Positions 1 through 11,524 of a DNA stretch of 64,000 nucleotides are shown here, in pieces. The DNA lies in the NCBI GenBank assembly GCA_028456385.1, contig JALNQF010000007.1, forward strand, positions 528,314-592,313. Reading direction: 5' to 3'. A model generated the notes under the pieces. It ran no database searches and had not been told where the DNA came from. It saw nothing but the letters and a program-made list of their open reading frames with translations. The first letter of the stretch is position 1, and every line of letters begins with the position of its first letter. The translations under genes were made by a program, and so were the position numbers. This DNA comes from Ophiosphaerella korrae (lineage: Eukaryota > Ascomycota > Dothideomycetes > Pleosporales > Phaeosphaeriaceae).

Positions 1-1541
1 TCGCGAGCCTTGGGGTCCACGAGCTCCAGGCCCTGAACGGGCGTGAAGGCAATGGAATTTGTGCCCGCACCGCCGAGCCCGACGCCGCCGGTACGCAGGC
101 CCTGGGCGCGCAGCGACGTGGCTGTTCCGCTTACGCCGAACCCCTTGAGCGAGGAGGCGGCGCCGAGCGTGGTGTCGCCGCCCCAGCCCGCGCCCTGTTT
201 TTTGGACAGTTTGGCGCGCGTCTTGGGGTCGATTTGCTGGGCGCGGAGACGGCCTGTGTCTGTGGCGCCGATCATGCCCATGCCCTTTATAGAGTCGCCA
301 TATCCGATTTCTTTTTCTTCTTTGCCGAAGGCCATTCTATTCTGGGCTTTGCGGATTTCGGTCATGGCGGTTGCTTCTTTTGCTTTGCGTGCGCGGCGGC
401 CGCCTCTCTTGCGGCTGGGCTTGTCGTCGGGTGCAGGAAGAGCGCGTACGCCTTTGTTTGGTGGGGGCTCAGTGAGTTTGTCGAGGCGGCGCTCGCATTC
501 TTCTTTTAGTTGGAGGCCGGTTGCACCATCGGGAGATTGGTGGACCATGTCTACCCGCGCGGCGAGAATGACTTTTGCTGAGACGATCCGCATAGCTTGT
601 TTCTTGAGATCGTGGCGAATTGTTTGGAGAATGGGGCTGTGGTAGAGATAGCCTTGATGCCGGATACCAATGTTGGTTGACAGACCGAGCCCAGAGGCCT
701 TGTTTGAGCCCAGGGGTGCGATATTGCAAGCAGGTGTCTTTGCCAGGCCAGCAAGACCTCCAGCATAGTTGATGAATTGGGCAGCGGTAAGTGAGCCGAC
801 TAAAACTGTGAGGTTTGGCGCAAATACGTTCATGCGCGATTGCACGTAGTCGATGAGGATATCTTTTGATTTGTTGAGCTCTAGTAACAGCTTGCATGCA
901 CCGACAATGACTTTAAGTTCAGTCTCATCAAGCTCGCGACCCTGGGCACGGGTTGCTTCAACGGTGACAACCATGAGCGATGGTGCGTCTAGAATGTTTT
1001 TCAGAGGAACGCCTACAATATTGTCTGCCCTTTGTGCGATTGTCTTGATGTCGTTCAAAGGCTCGTTCTGAAGAATGACGACGGTTTTGGCGTAATCGAC
1101 GGGGTTCTTGATAAGCTCCTCAAGGTACGGGAAACGGAGAGAGTAATGGTCGCGGATGAACTTGTGGACTGCTTGGATCTCGCCGTCTATCTGGGTTGAG
1201 AATTCGTTCGCTTCCTTGAGCAGCTGGTACTCAGGGTTGTCTTCTATGGATTCGCCATCTAGAACCTCTTCCATATGATCCTTGACCTCGTTAATCTGCT
1301 CCAAGACAGGCTGTAGGTTCTTCATGAGAGTCTGAGCGCCTTTGATATCTGCGGGTCCTTTCTTCTGCTTCTTGTCCTGATCTCCGGCATATTGTGCCTC
1401 CTCATCAACCATTTCCTCATCTTCCTCATCTCCATTAGCTTCTGGGGAAGGTTCAGCAGCAAAGTCATTCTCCAAGTCGGCCAGATCTTCGTCACCCGAG
1501 TCGGCAAAGTCAGCCATCAACTCCTGCTCGAGGGTTGCCAT
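1..1541 (-). CDS. PRP31: Pre-mRNA splicing factor Prp31 (3' end outside window)
   Basis: Prp31 is the U4/U6 snRNP protein that binds the 15.5K-U4 snRNA complex and is needed to assemble the U4/U6.U5 tri-snRNP in the nucleus. The minus-strand frame is open from the ATG at 1541 to the window edge, 513 codons without an intron. It shows an acidic N-terminus (MATLEQELMADFADSG), a helical NOSIC-type region, the Nop-domain core (motifs AGGLAGLAK and NIGIRHQGYLYHSP) and then a basic Arg/Lys/Gly-rich C-terminal part with RKRGGRRARKAKE, typical of Prp31. At 513 residues so far it matches or exceeds the usual length of about 500, so little is missing. It is divergent from CLF1, another spliceosome gene, 493 bp away. 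The assignment is strong; only the stop codon is not visible. Confidence 0.95.
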   Translation of the reverse strand, partial: MATLEQELMADFADSGDEDLADLENDFAAEPSPEANGDEEDEEMVDEEAQYAGDQDKKQKKGPADIKGAQTLMKNLQPVLEQINEVKDHMEEVLDGESIEDNPEYQLLKEANEFSTQIDGEIQAVHKFIRDHYSLRFPYLEELIKNPVDYAKTVVILQNEPLNDIKTIAQRADNIVGVPLKNILDAPSLMVVTVEATRAQGRELDETELKVIVGACKLLLELNKSKDILIDYVQSRMNVFAPNLTVLVGSLTAAQFINYAGGLAGLAKTPACNIAPLGSNKASGLGLSTNIGIRHQGYLYHSPILQTIRHDLKKQAMRIVSAKVILAARVDMVHQSPDGATGLQLKEECERRLDKLTEPPPNKGVRALPAPDDKPSRKRGGRRARKAKEATAMTEIRKAQNRMAFGKEEKEIGYGDSIKGMGMIGATDTGRLRAQQIDPKTRAKLSKKQGAGWGGDTTLGAASSLKGFGVSGTATSLRAQGLRTGGVGLGGAGTNSIAFTPVQGLELVDPKAR

Positions 1542-2034
1542 CTTCACTAACTACGCGAGCGCTAGTGCGATCGTCGCAAAGTTTCCCAGGCGGCCGAGTT
1601 GTCGCTCCTATTGCGATGTGGTTAAGTGAAGTGCTCCTCAAGCGCAAAAACGGCGTATCTGAGCACTGTCTATGCGCCTCCGCAATTTGTAGAACAACCC
1701 CACAAATAGTCGTTGAGCTCGGATAGGCGTAGGCTTTTACGTACCTTTGCCTGACACGGCCGCCGGTGATGGGGTTGACAGTGGGCTCGGTGATTGTTGG
1801 GGCAAATTCCAAGTCGCGACTGCGGTGACGTGAAAGGTGCAGGCTTGGCATGGACATCTAATACTGCCAGGCGGTAAGGCATTGTCCTTGAATTTCCCAA
1901 CACTGGCCATCACCAGCTACAATACAACACCACCGAGCCGTGATCGGCGATCTCTCCTCTCGTAGACGCGACATCCACATACACTCGTTGCCTCAGGCCC
2001 AATACGCTTTTCTTCTCCTGCCAAGCTCAACACC
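1542..2034. promoter_or_regulatory. Shared divergent promoter of PRP31 and CLF1
   Basis: This 493-bp gap separates two divergent spliceosome genes and must contain both promoters. I see no clear TATA box near either start, as is common for fungal housekeeping genes. Small ORFs here look like chance. Co-regulation of the pair is an inference from the arrangement. Confidence 0.6.
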
Positions 2035-4065
2035 ATGGAGACCTCGCGAGGACCTCCGCGTGTCAAGAATAAGGCGGCCGCGCCCATTCAGATCAGCGCT
2101 GAACAGCTGCTCCGTGAAGCTGTTGACCGACAAGATGACAAACTTAAGGCGCCAACGCAGCGCTTTGCTGACCTCGAGGAGCTGCATGAATTCCAGGGTA
2201 GGAAGCGCAAGGAGTTTGAAGACTATGTACGGCGCAACAGGATAAACATGAACAACTGGATGCGATATGCGCAGTGGGAGCTGGAGCAGAAAGAGTTCAG
2301 GCGGGCGCGATCTATCTTCGAACGTGCGCTGGATGTCGACAGCACTGCCGTTGCGCTATGGCTCCGATACATCGAGGCCGAGATGAAGCACAGGAACATC
2401 AATCATGCGAGGAATTTGCTTGATCGTGCCGTCACAATCCTGCCGCGAATCGACAAGCTATGGTACAAATATGTGTACATGGAGGAAACTCTTGCCAACA
2501 TCGATGGTGCTCGCTCAGTCTTTGAACGCTGGATGCAATGGGAACCTGAAGAGGCCGCTTGGTCATCCTATATCAAGCTGGAGAAGAGGCATGGCGAGTT
2601 TGAGAGGGCGAGGGCTATTTATGAACGCTTCACCGTCGTGCACCCGGAGCCTAAGAACTGGATCAAATGGGCCAAGTTTGAGGAAGAGAATGGCACAAGC
2701 GATCTTGTACGCGACGTATATGGCACAGCAGTGGAGACTCTTGGTGACGAATTTATGGATGAGAAGCTGTTTATGGCGTATGCCAAATTCGAGGCTAGAC
2801 TAAAAGAGCTAGAGCGTGCGAGAGCCATCTACAAGTTTGCGCTGGACCGCATGCCACGGTCCAAGTCGGTCAATTTGCACAAGGCCTTTACCCAGTTTGA
2901 GAAGCAATTCGGAGACAAAGACGGCATCGAAGATGTTATCCTTTCAAAACGACGAGTTCACTATGAAGAGCAGGTCAAGGAAAACCCGAAGAACTACGAC
3001 GCCTGGATAGACTTTGCACGATTGGAAGAGACGTCTGGCAACACAGACCGAGTACGAGACATTTACGAGCGAGCGATTGCACAAATACCACCTACACAAG
3101 AAAAGCGACATTGGAGACGGTATATTTACCTTTGGCTATTCTACGCCGTCTACGAAGAAACTACATCCCGTGACATCGAACGAACACGACAAATCTACCA
3201 AGAATGTGTCCGCCTCCTTCCCCATAAACGCTTCACTTTCGCCAAAGTCTGGCTAATGTTCGCACATTTCGAAGTCCGCCAAACCCAACTCACTACCGCG
3301 CGCAAACTCCTCGGCCAAGCAATCGGCATGTGTCCGAAAGACAAACTTTTCAAAGATTACATCGAGCTTGAAATGAAGCTCTTCGAATTCACCCGGTGCC
3401 GCCAACTGTACACAAAATACATTGAGTGGAACGGTTCAAACTGCCAAACCTGGATCAAATTCGCCGAGCTCGAACGCGGCCTCGACGACCTTGACCGCGC
3501 GCGCGCAATCTTCGAACTCGCCGTCGACGAACCCCAGCTTGACATGCCAGAACTGCTCTGGAAAGCATACATCGATTTCGAAGACGGCGAGGGCGAATTC
3601 GAGCGCACGCGCGCGCTATACGAACGCCTGCTGGCCAAGACCGATCACGTTAAGGTATGGACGTCATGGGCGCAATTTGAGATCTCCGTTCCGGAAGACG
3701 GCGACGCAGATACGGCCGAGGACGACGAGCGGCCAGTGTCCGAGGCCGCAAAGGCTCGCGCGCGCGCCATTTTCTCGCGCGCACATGCGCGACTTAAGGA
3801 TCAGGGTGCTACGACAGATCGCGTGGCGCTACTCACCGCGTGGCGCTCGTTCGAAGGCGTGCACGGGACTGCGGAGGACCAGGAGAAGATCGAGAAGCAG
3901 ATGCCGCGGAAGGTGAAGAAGAGGAGGAAGCTGGATGACGGCGAGTTTGAGGAGTATGTGGATTATGTATTCCCCGCGGATGACGAGAGCGCGGCGAAAC
4001 TGGCGAAACTCATGGCCAATGCGCAGAAATGGAAGGCAGCGCAGGCAGCGCAGGGCGGGGAGTAG
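2035..4065 (+). CDS. CLF1: Pre-mRNA splicing factor Clf1/Syf3 (crooked neck-like), HAT repeats
   Basis: Clf1 (Syf3, Crooked neck, CRNKL1) is a scaffold of the Prp19/NTC complex that supports tri-snRNP joining and spliceosome activation. The uninterrupted 676-residue frame starts with [13 protein letters not shown] and consists of tandem half-TPR (HAT) repeats of about 34 residues, recognisable by repeated W..Y...E and RAR.I(F/Y)ERA motifs from about residue 60 to 560. The C-terminus is basic ([12 protein letters not shown]) followed by an Ala-rich tail. Length and repeat pattern agree with fungal Clf1. There is no intron. The ATG sits in caccATGg, a good fungal context. Its neighbour PRP31 is in the same pathway. 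Confidence 0.96.
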   Translation: METSRGPPRVKNKAAAPIQISAEQLLREAVDRQDDKLKAPTQRFADLEELHEFQGRKRKEFEDYVRRNRINMNNWMRYAQWELEQKEFRRARSIFERALDVDSTAVALWLRYIEAEMKHRNINHARNLLDRAVTILPRIDKLWYKYVYMEETLANIDGARSVFERWMQWEPEEAAWSSYIKLEKRHGEFERARAIYERFTVVHPEPKNWIKWAKFEEENGTSDLVRDVYGTAVETLGDEFMDEKLFMAYAKFEARLKELERARAIYKFALDRMPRSKSVNLHKAFTQFEKQFGDKDGIEDVILSKRRVHYEEQVKENPKNYDAWIDFARLEETSGNTDRVRDIYERAIAQIPPTQEKRHWRRYIYLWLFYAVYEETTSRDIERTRQIYQECVRLLPHKRFTFAKVWLMFAHFEVRQTQLTTARKLLGQAIGMCPKDKLFKDYIELEMKLFEFTRCRQLYTKYIEWNGSNCQTWIKFAELERGLDDLDRARAIFELAVDEPQLDMPELLWKAYIDFEDGEGEFERTRALYERLLAKTDHVKVWTSWAQFEISVPEDGDADTAEDDERPVSEAAKARARAIFSRAHARLKDQGATTDRVALLTAWRSFEGVHGTAEDQEKIEKQMPRKVKKRRKLDDGEFEEYVDYVFPADDESAAKLAKLMANAQKWKAAQAAQGGE

Positions 4066-4442
4066 GAGTTTGCAGAGCACATGTAATTGTAGGATAGAAG
4101 TTGGGGGGGCAGTGGAGTCAAAGGAGTATACGTCTAAGCGCAGTAATTGAGACTAAATTTGACGACGAATCTACGTCTCTACCAAATATTTTATGCAATG
4201 CTTAACGCCCAATATGGAACAGTGAATGGTGTAAGATTAGAAACGAAGAAAGGGTATAAATCAACAAAAGAAAGAGAATCCGCCAAGCTTGGTGTAGTCT
4301 TCAGCCTCGTCCTCGACTGCACAAACGATCATTCCCTTCGGCGTCGCCGAAAGGTCCGCCACTCTAGGGAAGCTTATTCCAACGTCTTCGAAAAGCTTCC
4401 TTAGAGCGCCCCTTTGATGGGTCACAGTTATTTTCCTCGTTA
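4066..4442. other. Convergent intergenic region
   Basis: Between the stop of CLF1 and the stop of the minus-strand regulator gene. It must hold both 3' UTRs and poly(A) sites. The sequence is moderately AT-rich (around 4150-4270) and shows no further gene. Confidence 0.5.
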
Positions 4443-6744
4443 TTACACTCGCCGTTTCTTTCCACGACCTTCTGTTGCCTCGCTCTGCTTTTCGCTAGCT
4501 AGTGCCTCCACCACTTCAGTCATGCGCAGCAAGGTCTTGTTGATCGCTTCACTGTGCGCGAAGCATAGCAGTACACCCGCGCGCATTGTCAGGGCTGAGT
4601 AGTACTTCTTCAGCACTTTGCTTTCGCTCGACTTGCTCGCAGCACCGACAACTAGACCAACCCAGAGCAGTACACCAGCCATATCGCCCCAGCACGCTGA
4701 TATATTTGAGTTTTCGATCGTTTCTTTCAGGTGTCTTAGCAGTGAAGTGGTGTGGTTTGGTGCAGGTGCAGGAGGTGGCGGGAAATAGTAATTGTCGGGC
4801 TCTGATTGTCGGGATGATATCGACGGTCGTTGGGCGCCGAATGCTGAAGAGAATGAGGGGCGAGGTACACTAGCTGAGGAGACTGAAGAGATCGAGGAGC
4901 GAGGCCCTGCAGTGGGGAAGTATGACTGGGGTATGGCAGGGCTAATAGTAAATGATGGCGAAGTTGAGGTTGAGATTGGTGTCTCCTCGCTCACGTCGAA
5001 GGGTGAGATTAGAGATTCGTTCGACGCAGAAGCTGTGAGGGATGTGGAGATTGTCAAAAGGTTCTGAGACTCAGCAGCTATCGAGAGAGCTTCAGAGAGA
5101 GGTATCCGTCTGATGATAGCGGTGGCTTGGATGATTGAAGCGATTCGAATCGCTTCGTATTTGTAGTCATTACACGTAAGAACCTGACCCTGACTCTTGC
5201 AAAGCTCAGAAATGGGTGGATATACATTCGGATCAATAATCCTCTTGTAAATATTCATAAGGCTTGACGAGTTCCGGCGGCTCAATTTCGTTTCGTGAAG
5301 GAACAGACTGATCATCTGGTGAACGTCATCTATAAGCTCTCGTGCCTTTGAGGTACATGCTGTTGACCTCAAGATTGTCTTGAATGCCGAACGTGGGCAA
5401 AAAATTGGGGATTCAGGTATCGTAGCATTAGCCTGATAGATTTTTGATGAGTTGGCGACGCAGTAGTCGGCATACATGGTTCGCGGTGGTTCCTCTCGCA
5501 TGATTGCGGTTGCTAGAGATACCCAAGATACCGCCGATGCAAGGAGCGTTTTTTTACCCAGTTGATTGAGTCCGCCACGCTGTTTGATCATTACCTCGAT
5601 GCCATCTTCATGATACTTTAGGCCCGATTCTTCTCTGCCAATTACCTCGGAGATAATGAGCTGAATGACGGCCATGATGTTGTGATCTGACACCCCTTCC
5701 TCGGCATTTAACATATTCTGGCCAACTAAGTGGATGACCTCCTGGCGAAGCGCTATTGTCCGTAAACTCTCCAATGGTTCCTCGTGCACAACATCGTGGT
5801 ACGCTGTTGCTAGACATAATGTTCCGAGAAAGGTATGAGGGTAGCTGAGGGCAGTCGGGATCCAGTGAACGCCTAGGGCCCTTGTGCCGAAGTATGTACT
5901 GCAGTGATACTTGAGGTTCTCTACAGAAACACTAGGGTGACTAGACTGGAACATCGTCCTGAACGGGTCCAAATTCTCGCCAAGCGATTTGAGCAATGGC
6001 GGTGGATGTGAATCGTACGGGAGTGGTACATTCTTCCGGCAGGGAAGAATCATAGGTCCTGTAGGAAGTATAAAAGCCGCGGGCCTCTGTACTATCGAAG
6101 TTGAGGCGCTGGGCCCAACTTGGTCGTGACTGCTTAGCACAGAAGACCTAGTTGGGGAGCTCGCCTTCGATCGCGCAACACTCCCCGTTCCCTGTGATGC
6201 TGTTGTTGGAATCGTCAAAGACCCTGTAGCAGTTTCTTGACTTCCCACACTCCACTTAGATATATTTGATCCCTTGGAATCCGAGTCCACGCTGCTCAGT
6301 CTTGACCGGCTCGTTGAACTCTTCGGCCTCTTGCTCAATTTATTATTATTCTCCGTCAAATAGGATTTCATGGCCTTCTTGCGCACAGCAGTCATGGTTT
6401 TCTTGTCCTTGAAGTCTTCAGGCGTAGTGCCGGTGATGAAAATAAGGCCACCATCGCTAGAAGGCTGTTGATTGGCTGGATCGGTTGGGGCCCTAGAATT
6501 GGGGCCCTGCGCTTGAGCTGTGGCGATACATGTTAGTGTTGGTTCTGAGAGCGTTCATTCTCGTAGCGCCTGCCTAGGATGAATTGCAGTTGTGAAGGTA
6601 GTGGATGCCCAAGTTGGCTGTAAACACATGCGGTTCGAGCAGTCCCAGCCTCTTTCAACAGTCGCGCTTCACAGATGCAACTCCAACTCATCTCTTTACA
6701 TAGAAAAATACTCGCTTACAAAATGTTTCCTGATGCGGCGGCAT
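4443..6744 (-). CDS. Fungal regulator-like protein (Fungal_trans_2 / 'tachykinin family' type)
   Basis: Proposed exons are 6744-6720 and 6517-4443 (699 residues). The long exon has an in-frame ATG at 6395, but the frame stays coding-like upstream of it, with the family motif ITGTTPEDFKDKKTM and basic VRKKAMKSYL, and has no ATG before a stop. A 25-nt first exon (MPPHQETF) with donor gtaagc and an acceptor ccacag at 6518 restores a start; the intron is 202 nt. After a Ser-rich disordered stretch (about 50-150) comes the helical domain of Fungal_trans_2 proteins (LGTLCLATAYHD, ISEVIGREE), then a Ser/Pro-rich insert and a basic tail KKRRV. No Zn2Cys6 cluster is present. Such proteins are often labelled 'tachykinin family' in fungal annotation; function is unknown, probably nuclear. 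The first exon is inference; the body is secure. Confidence 0.75.
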
Positions 6745-7987
6745 CGGGGGCCACGTGAAGCTCGAATCGGATGCGAAGGTTGACGCAGGTGAGATGTAGG
6801 AGGAAGCGAGGTTCAGGTATGGGCCGGAAGTAAAGAGGGGCATCTGTGTGCTGGGAGGAGCCGACATTGTAATTCCTCAAACTCGCAGGCGTTCTACAAC
6901 AACAGTGGAAGCGGAATGTTCACAGCATGCCTTGATTTAGTCGAGGCGTTCGTTCCGCAAGCTGAGGCTCGATCGATGGTCATAGGGCTGAAGGAGTGGG
7001 CCGCTCCAAGTAGGTATATGTAGGTTATCTGAATCTACTTTACTGCGCACCGATCCAAGTGGCGTTTTACCTCCCTTGCACGCTAGACGTACATAATCGC
7101 AATTATGCGTCATGCATCATCAATCTCGCTGCGCAGGTGTTGCGCAAAAGATGCGCAGTACGGCGCGGTGAGCTTGTGGTGTGGCTGTGTCTGCTAGAGA
7201 TGAGCGAACCGCTCTCAACGGGCCGGAAGGCATTGCCTGACGAACTGGCCTAGGCCACGGTGCCCTATCAGTCATGCAAGAATACCGTACGGGGAAATGG
7301 GCTGGAAAGCCCACAGAATTCTATGCTGACCGCGTCTTGAGAAGAAAGTTGCAACAAAGATGGGGAGCATGGAAGAGGTATGGTCTTCGATCCTTGTAAC
7401 ACCAAGACTGTCATTGTAGCACCGTACTCCATGTTCCCCGATAAGATGCAAAAGACATAAGCAAAAATCTTTACCTCTCCATCTCATTCCGGGCTCCATT
7501 TGTTGTCGTACACGTGCATCGCTGACGCCTACTTGCAGACCCATGTACGATCAAGCGACTCTCACCGCCCCCCAGATGATTCTCCACGTCAAGCCACCGT
7601 TCTCGTCTTCAATCCTTCGGTTACTTGCCCAATCAGTGACCATCGCAACCTGCTCGCCGTAGAGTAGCGGTGCATGTCAGCTCCAATGGTCCGCACGGGT
7701 AGTCTAATCTTACCCAATCGCCTTCGTTGTATGGCTCCAGTAGCGTGGGTATATCGTATCTTCAATGCTCTCAGGATAGGACTCTTAGAGAGGAATAGTT
7801 GGTCCAATCACCGGCCCTCCCACAATCACGGTAGCTTTGCGTCAGCAGCCGCTTCCGAGCTCTAACGACAAAAAAAACTAAACTCTTTAGGGTACAAAGC
7901 GCCGAGCTCTGATGTTATTTCAGCTGCCTTTGTTCTTCTAGCAAACACACGGTATATACATCGCCATGAAAAAGAAATTCGTATCGA
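6745..7987. other. Intergenic, no gene seen
   Basis: 1.24 kb between the start of the regulator-like gene and the stop of RIC1. Only short ORFs without recognisable motifs occur on either strand. It should contain the regulator promoter and the RIC1 3' UTR. No tRNA-like B box was found. Confidence 0.4.
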
Positions 7988-10900
7988 TCATTGTCTCGCA
8001 CCGCCCAAACCTAAGCCAAAGTAGTCCCCGGCTCCCTGCTGTGTTGCGCCGTTTCCCGGGCTAGCAGCGCTGCCACCGGAGCATATACTCCCGTTATCTC
8101 TTGATACCCGAGTAGGAGATGTAACGCTATTGCCGATGTTAGGGGTAGCTACTGTACGATGGCCGTTGCTGCGACCCCTGATTGGAATACTTAGTCGCGT
8201 AGTATCAAACGTGAAGTGACCTTGCCCATTGTCTGGTTCTGCGGACGAAGTTCTAAGCTCCACATGTTCGAGCGTGCTTCTCAACGTCGCACCAGACTCG
8301 TCAAGTGCCATAAGGAATCGCGCCAGTTCTTTGCATAGCTCCCAATCTTGCTTATCTTTCGCACGCTGAAGCAAGCGCACCACTTGATCGCCGGTCGGTC
8401 TCAGTTCCTCAAAGGTATGAAGGACAAGGAGGTACCCGCCTGCTGTTTTGAGATTACCTTTCTGCAACGACTCCTCGAAAAGGTCTTCTGGTGGCGGAAG
8501 ATTTGAGAACAAGGTACGCCATGAGCGAACCTCAGTCTTGCGTGTGCATTGTACCACAATCTCAAGGTACTGAGGAAATGAACTCAAGAAGGATATCACG
8601 CTCGGTAACAGTGCCTGTTCGGGTGGTGGCTGTGTATCGACTTCTTCGTCAAGAACCTCATGTAATAAAATCTCTAAAGCATGGGGGAAGTATTGCAACT
8701 GTTGGTAATGGTGGCTGAGATGCAGTGCTGCAGGGTGATTATATTGCGCTAAGTGATAGCGCAATACGGCGGGAAGGAAGAGATGCGTCTGCAAGATCGT
8801 CAGCAACGGTTCGCTTGATACGCTATTATGGTATGGTAAGCAATGTGTGCTGCTTACCCTGGTTCCAAAGCGCATGAAGGCAAAACTGGTGTCCCGCCTC
8901 TGAATTAGTTCCGATTCGACGCCAAAGACAATAGCCTTATTGATCAAAGCAGAAAGAGGGTAAAAGTCCACCGGAATCTTGACCGGCGTGGGCAGCTCTC
9001 TGCCAAGCTCGGCGGATGCAGATGCCAAAACGTCTTGCATATCAATCCACACGCGCATGTCATGACCATCGAAGAACCAAAGGGAGTCGCGCAGATCGTG
9101 GCCATGCACACTATCCATCGCTAGCCCTGACGAAGGACTAGCGGGTAGGGAGCTCGCCTGCAGATCCAGGGCAAATGCGGGGTGGTCACGCATGAGCGCA
9201 TACGTTTCGACGTTTTGAGCGATGATCCGCATCTCATACTTGAGTTCACCGCCTTCCGTCGTAGTAGGTTGGAGTAACACTAATTTGCCATCCACGAGAA
9301 ATAAGATAGTGGCGACCGCCACATCCTGGGATGGGTCCCCATGATCTAGAGACTTTAGTACTCAGCCACAACGGATTCATGGAAGACATACGAATCTGGT
9401 CCTCAGGCAGTATCCAGCTAAGAGCTCGAACTCTCGGAGGTGCCCGAATAATCCCGTGCAATGCAATCTGACCGACTTGGACCAATTTTACAGCAGCATC
9501 TGCGACGTTGATTACATAGTGATATAGAACGTTTTCGTAAGTATAGACAAGAAGGGAATCCTCTCCTGACGGTGCGATCAGGACAATAGGTGCAGGCAAC
9601 TTTTGGACATGCATAATATGATTGTTGTCGAGTGCTACCTCCCGTGAGTATATTCGTATCTAGAGCGCAGTGCGTTAGTTGATTCGAGAGAGGTTTTAGG
9701 TGTAGCCTTTCTTACCTCATGGGAGTCATGGCACTCGACAGCAGCGATTAGAACATGTTGAAACCAACACATTCCACCCCTAACAGTGAACTCATTTTCT
9801 ATAAATGGATCATCAAACATTTTCCAGCGGCCGCTGTGGACGCTGTAATGTGCAAGCCCTCTTTTGCCTGCAACTGCGACATATCGGCCATCGTTCGAAA
9901 TGACAGTACATCGAACCGGCCATTGGTCCACAAGGTAATGAGGTGGAATCTGCACATGATACCAGAGAGAAATCTCTGTGGATATTGTCGTAAGGTCCGG
10001 CAAGTCATAACCACGATAGATCATAAAGCCAGTGCTGGTCTGCATGAGCGACCTCGAAATGTTGGCCGAGGAGAAGCAGCCAGTAATCGCACTTCGAGCC
10101 ATCTCTAGAACAAATAGGCGATTACTATTCTTGCCCAAAATGATAAGCTCTGCCCCAGAGCCGATCCAGAATGCATCTTGTACACTCAGAAGCCACGCTT
10201 CGTTGTTGGTCTCTGAAAGCGTACGATCAGACATGAAGCTGGTAGCACCAGGTTTGCCGTAGACACTCCACATTGCCCAGCCATGGTCATAGCCTGCAAA
10301 TAAACAATAACCATCAGGCGAATACGCCAGTACATTTAACTTGCCTGGTGATGTTACGTTTGGTTTCACCCTATGTGTAAGTGGTATATTCCCTGTATAG
10401 TCTCGAGCAGTGTAAACACAGATGTCGCCATTTGCGCACCCAACAGCAAGCAGTGAAAACCTTGCATTGATGGCAGCCTTCACGCCGTGTTCCGCATCAG
10501 ACTCTGGGCTGTGAAAGCCGTATCCACGAAAGAGGTTGGCGCTCTCCTGGGCTGTATGGTTGCGTATGCGTTGGACAGCGAAAGCTTGTCCTCCACTGGT
10601 TAACCAACAGAGCAAATTCATGGGCCGATCATGAACCATATCAGAAAGTGTTTCCTTTTTGCCCAACCACAACATTTTGTTCAATAACTCTGTACTGGTT
10701 TGGCTCCCACTACTATCCGGGGCCCATCGAATGCACTGTACAGCGGCCGGCTTGACAGTCGCTACAACAAGCTCGTCATCTAGAGCCAGAGCCCGCACAA
10801 TCCCAGCATCAACACGAATAACCATTCGAAAGCGGATGCTGAGTTCTTTCAATCCGGTTCCCTCGCCGGGTCCTGCGTTGGTATCGTGTTGGCGCTGTTG

Positions 10901-11524
10901 CTTGAAGCCAGAGATTGTACTAGTCCGCCGTGAGTGGCCTCCATGCGTGTTGGTGAACTGGGTTTTGTATATGTGGGAGGAGTGATCCGTCGCCAAAGAA
11001 TATGTAATCAAGAAGCCGAGGGTTGTTTGCACTACGACAATGTGGGAATCGGGACGGAGAAGGATGTCTGTATTAGGGCCGTATGTTTTCACCGACTGTG
11101 TAGAACGCAAAACAGAAGCCAGGATGACTGTAGGCTATGCAAGGTATCAGCAAAACAACAACGACGCAAAGAGCAGCAGACATGCCTTTGTCTGCCATAT
11201 AGTCAAGGTAGTCGCAGTGAGCGTGGCGAACATGTGCCCACTCCTAGTAACTCTAATAGTAATGATGTCGCCATGTATGTCGTCTTCTGCCAAATCATGC
11301 GAGGCAAGCGGTAGCGGTGGGTGCGCTTCATCCTTTTCGATATCTTTCCTATTCCCCTCCTTATCAACATCTTCTTTAACAGCTGCCTCATCCCCAGCTT
11401 GAGAGTGCAAGTTATGGTCTACCCCATCCTGTCCGAGTTCATCATTGGAGAGCCGCGTCTGCTCAGGGTTCGTGTGCTTAGTGGCCGCAAAGACAGAGGG
11501 CGAGGAGATGGGCCAATACGTCAT
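7988..11524 (-). CDS. RIC1: RIC1, Golgi Rab GEF subunit (five exons)
   Basis: Ric1 with Rgp1 forms the exchange factor for the Rab6-type GTPase Ypt6 at the Golgi, needed for endosome-to-Golgi traffic. Exons read from splice sites are 11524-11182, 11127-9716, 9659-9392, 9345-8858 and 8788-7988, giving 1103 residues. Introns are 54, 56, 46 and 69 nt. The start MTYWPISSP and the motif SGHMFATLTATTLTIWQTK match the family N-terminus. The N-terminal half is a WD40-like beta-propeller (RSTQSVKTYGPN, GFLITYSLATD), and the C-terminal RIC1 domain begins near residue 800 (LFLPAVLRYHLAQYNHP). The 69-nt intron (8789-8857) has no stop and is a multiple of three, so an unspliced reading would add 23 residues. 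It has canonical gtaagc and ttgcag ends. Confidence 0.93.
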
